Notes under the pieces: model-generated
What the model was told of the DNA's origin: nothing
The model's database searches: none
The model's input: the letters and a program-made list of their open reading frames with translations, nothing else
Translations under genes and position numbers: made by a program
NCBI GenBank assembly: GCA_903822435.1
Contig: CAIJPE010000366.1
Location: 1-34,649, forward strand
Direction: 5' to 3'
DNA: 34,649 nt
Source: an uncultured beta proteobacterium
Lineage (GTDB): Bacteria; Pseudomonadota; Gammaproteobacteria; Burkholderiales; Burkholderiaceae_C
Part shown: one piece after another, positions 33,682-34,649 of the stretch
How positions within the stretch are numbered: the stretch's first letter is position 1
How the letters are laid out: each line of letters starts with the position of its first letter

Positions 33682-34649
33682 ATGTTCAGGTTTCGGAATT
33701 TCGGCATCGCCTACCGCCTGGTGGCGGCTTTCGCCTGCATCCTGGTGATCCTCGGCGCGGTGGCCTCGGTGGGTGTCTGGCGCCTTCAGCAGGTGGCAGA
33801 AGCCACACGTCAGCTGGGCGCGGTCGAGACCGAGAAGCTGACGCTGGCGATCCGCTGGCGGGCGCTGGTCGACCTGAACTGGGCCCGCACCCAGGCCGCG
33901 GCACGCGATCCCGACTCATCCCGCCTGGCCTTGTGGCAGCAGGAGATGGACAAGAGCTCCGACGACTTCCAGGCCGAGCAGAAGCGGCTGCGCCAGCTGG
34001 TCAAGGGCGGCAGCGGCGAACCCCTGGTGGCCCGCATCGATGAAACGCGAGAGAGCTACCGGCTGGCCCGGGGCGCGGTGCTCAAGCGAAAGGTCGCCGG
34101 CGAAGACATCGCGGCCGCCCTGGACAGCGAACTCAAGCCCAAGTCGCTCGCCTTCATCGCGGCCATCGGGGCACTGGCCGATCACCAGCAGGCCGAGGTG
34201 GGGGCCGCCCTGGCGCGCGCCGAGAGCAGCGCAGGCGCAGGCGTGGCACTGCTGGGCGCCGGCGGCGCCAGCGCCCTGGCCTTGTCCATCCTGTTCGTCT
34301 GGCTCCTGGCCCGATCCATCGTGACGCCGCTGCAGCAGGCCGCAAACAGTGCGCACCGCATGGCCACGGGCGACCTCTCGGAGTCGATCGTGGTGGATGG
34401 CCGCGACGAAGCCTGTGCGGTGTTGTCCGCCCTCAAGGAAATGCAGTCGAGCCTGTCGGGCGTGGTGTCCGGGGTGCGGATGGGTTCGGAGTCGGTGGCC
34501 ACGGCCTCGGCCGAGATTGCCCAGGGCAACAACGACCTGAGCCAGCGCACCGAACAGCAGGCCTCGGCCTTGCAGCAGACGGCCGCATCGATGGAAGAGC
34601 TCACGGCCACCGTGCGCCAGAACGCCGACAACGCCCGCCAGGCCAGCCA
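33682..34649 (+). CDS. Methyl-accepting chemotaxis protein, 3' part beyond window
   Basis: The first 322 codons of a chemoreceptor, running off the window end. ATG 33682 has GGAG nine bases upstream. A TTG at 33583 overlaps the preceding stop as TTGA and would add 33 basic residues. Helix one (YRLVAAFACILVILGAVASV, residues 11-30) is followed by a periplasmic four-helix-bundle ligand domain of about 155 residues, helix two near 187-212, and a HAMP domain from TPLQQAANSAHRMATGDLSE to the start of the signalling bundle. The stretch IAQGNNDLSQRTEQQASALQ and then TAASMEELTATVRQNADNA is the methylation region typical of Tsr/Tar-like receptors in Burkholderiales. It would control flagellar motility. 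The ligand is unknown. Confidence 0.92.
   Translation, partial: MFRFRNFGIAYRLVAAFACILVILGAVASVGVWRLQQVAEATRQLGAVETEKLTLAIRWRALVDLNWARTQAAARDPDSSRLALWQQEMDKSSDDFQAEQKRLRQLVKGGSGEPLVARIDETRESYRLARGAVLKRKVAGEDIAAALDSELKPKSLAFIAAIGALADHQQAEVGAALARAESSAGAGVALLGAGGASALALSILFVWLLARSIVTPLQQAANSAHRMATGDLSESIVVDGRDEACAVLSALKEMQSSLSGVVSGVRMGSESVATASAEIAQGNNDLSQRTEQQASALQQTAASMEELTATVRQNADNARQAS

Overview
The window is very GC-rich, gene-dense bacterial chromosome. The gene families present (a DUF1841 protein, a DUF5666 lipoprotein, a VpsF-type polysaccharide protein, a PEP-CTERM tail, a ChbG/HpnK-type deacetylase and a complete kdp locus) suggest a betaproteobacterium of the order Burkholderiales, perhaps near Ideonella, Rubrivivax or Leptothrix. 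That placement is inferred from family content; there is no rRNA gene here. I saw no tRNA, rRNA, CRISPR array, insertion sequence or phage gene.

Region 1 (1-5752, minus strand) is part of an exopolysaccharide locus. In transcription order it encodes a GH5 glycanase, a VpsF/Wzy-like membrane protein, a GT4 glycosyltransferase, a beta-propeller protein of the GH43/GINT1-N type, and a second GT4 enzyme cut by the window edge. Most junctions are 4-bp stop/start overlaps. Region 2 (5807-8630) holds a DUF5666 repeat lipoprotein, a divergent dinB (DNA polymerase IV) with a good LexA box in front of it, and a frameshifted remnant of a PEP-CTERM protein. Region 3 (8680-14972) holds a NarL-type regulator with a hybrid histidine kinase, an orphan ParA-type ATPase with a MaoC hydratase, and a KefF-like/KefC-like potassium efflux pair.

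Region 4 (15120-19093) looks like an envelope-glycan decoration cassette: an ArnT/PMT-like membrane glycosyltransferase, a GtrB/ArnC-like polyprenyl-phosphate glycosyltransferase with an apparent CTG start, a ChbG/YdjC-family deacetylase, and a GtrA-type small membrane protein. The layout recalls the Francisella FlmF2-NaxD-FlmK and Bordetella Lgm lipid A hexosamine pathways. The gtrA-like gene and a divergent DUF1841 gene share one CATG for both start codons. Region 5 (19551-23998) has an HD-GYP c-di-GMP phosphodiesterase, a lipoprotein S10 serine carboxypeptidase, a cation diffusion facilitator and a 68-residue unknown protein.

Region 6 (24137-32267, minus strand) is a complete high-affinity potassium uptake operon: a 30-codon small ORF, kdpF, kdpA, a 19-codon mini-ORF, kdpB, kdpC, kdpD and kdpE. 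Two points stand out. kdpA has an in-frame TGA after its first membrane helix, and the mini-ORF joins kdpA to kdpB through ATGA overlaps at both ends. The window ends with a flavin amine oxidase-like gene and the first part of a methyl-accepting chemotaxis protein.

Across the window, stop/start overlaps occur with all four possible first bases (ATGA, GTGA, TTGA, CTGA), so translational coupling is a recurring theme. Potassium appears twice: KefC-like efflux and Kdp uptake.
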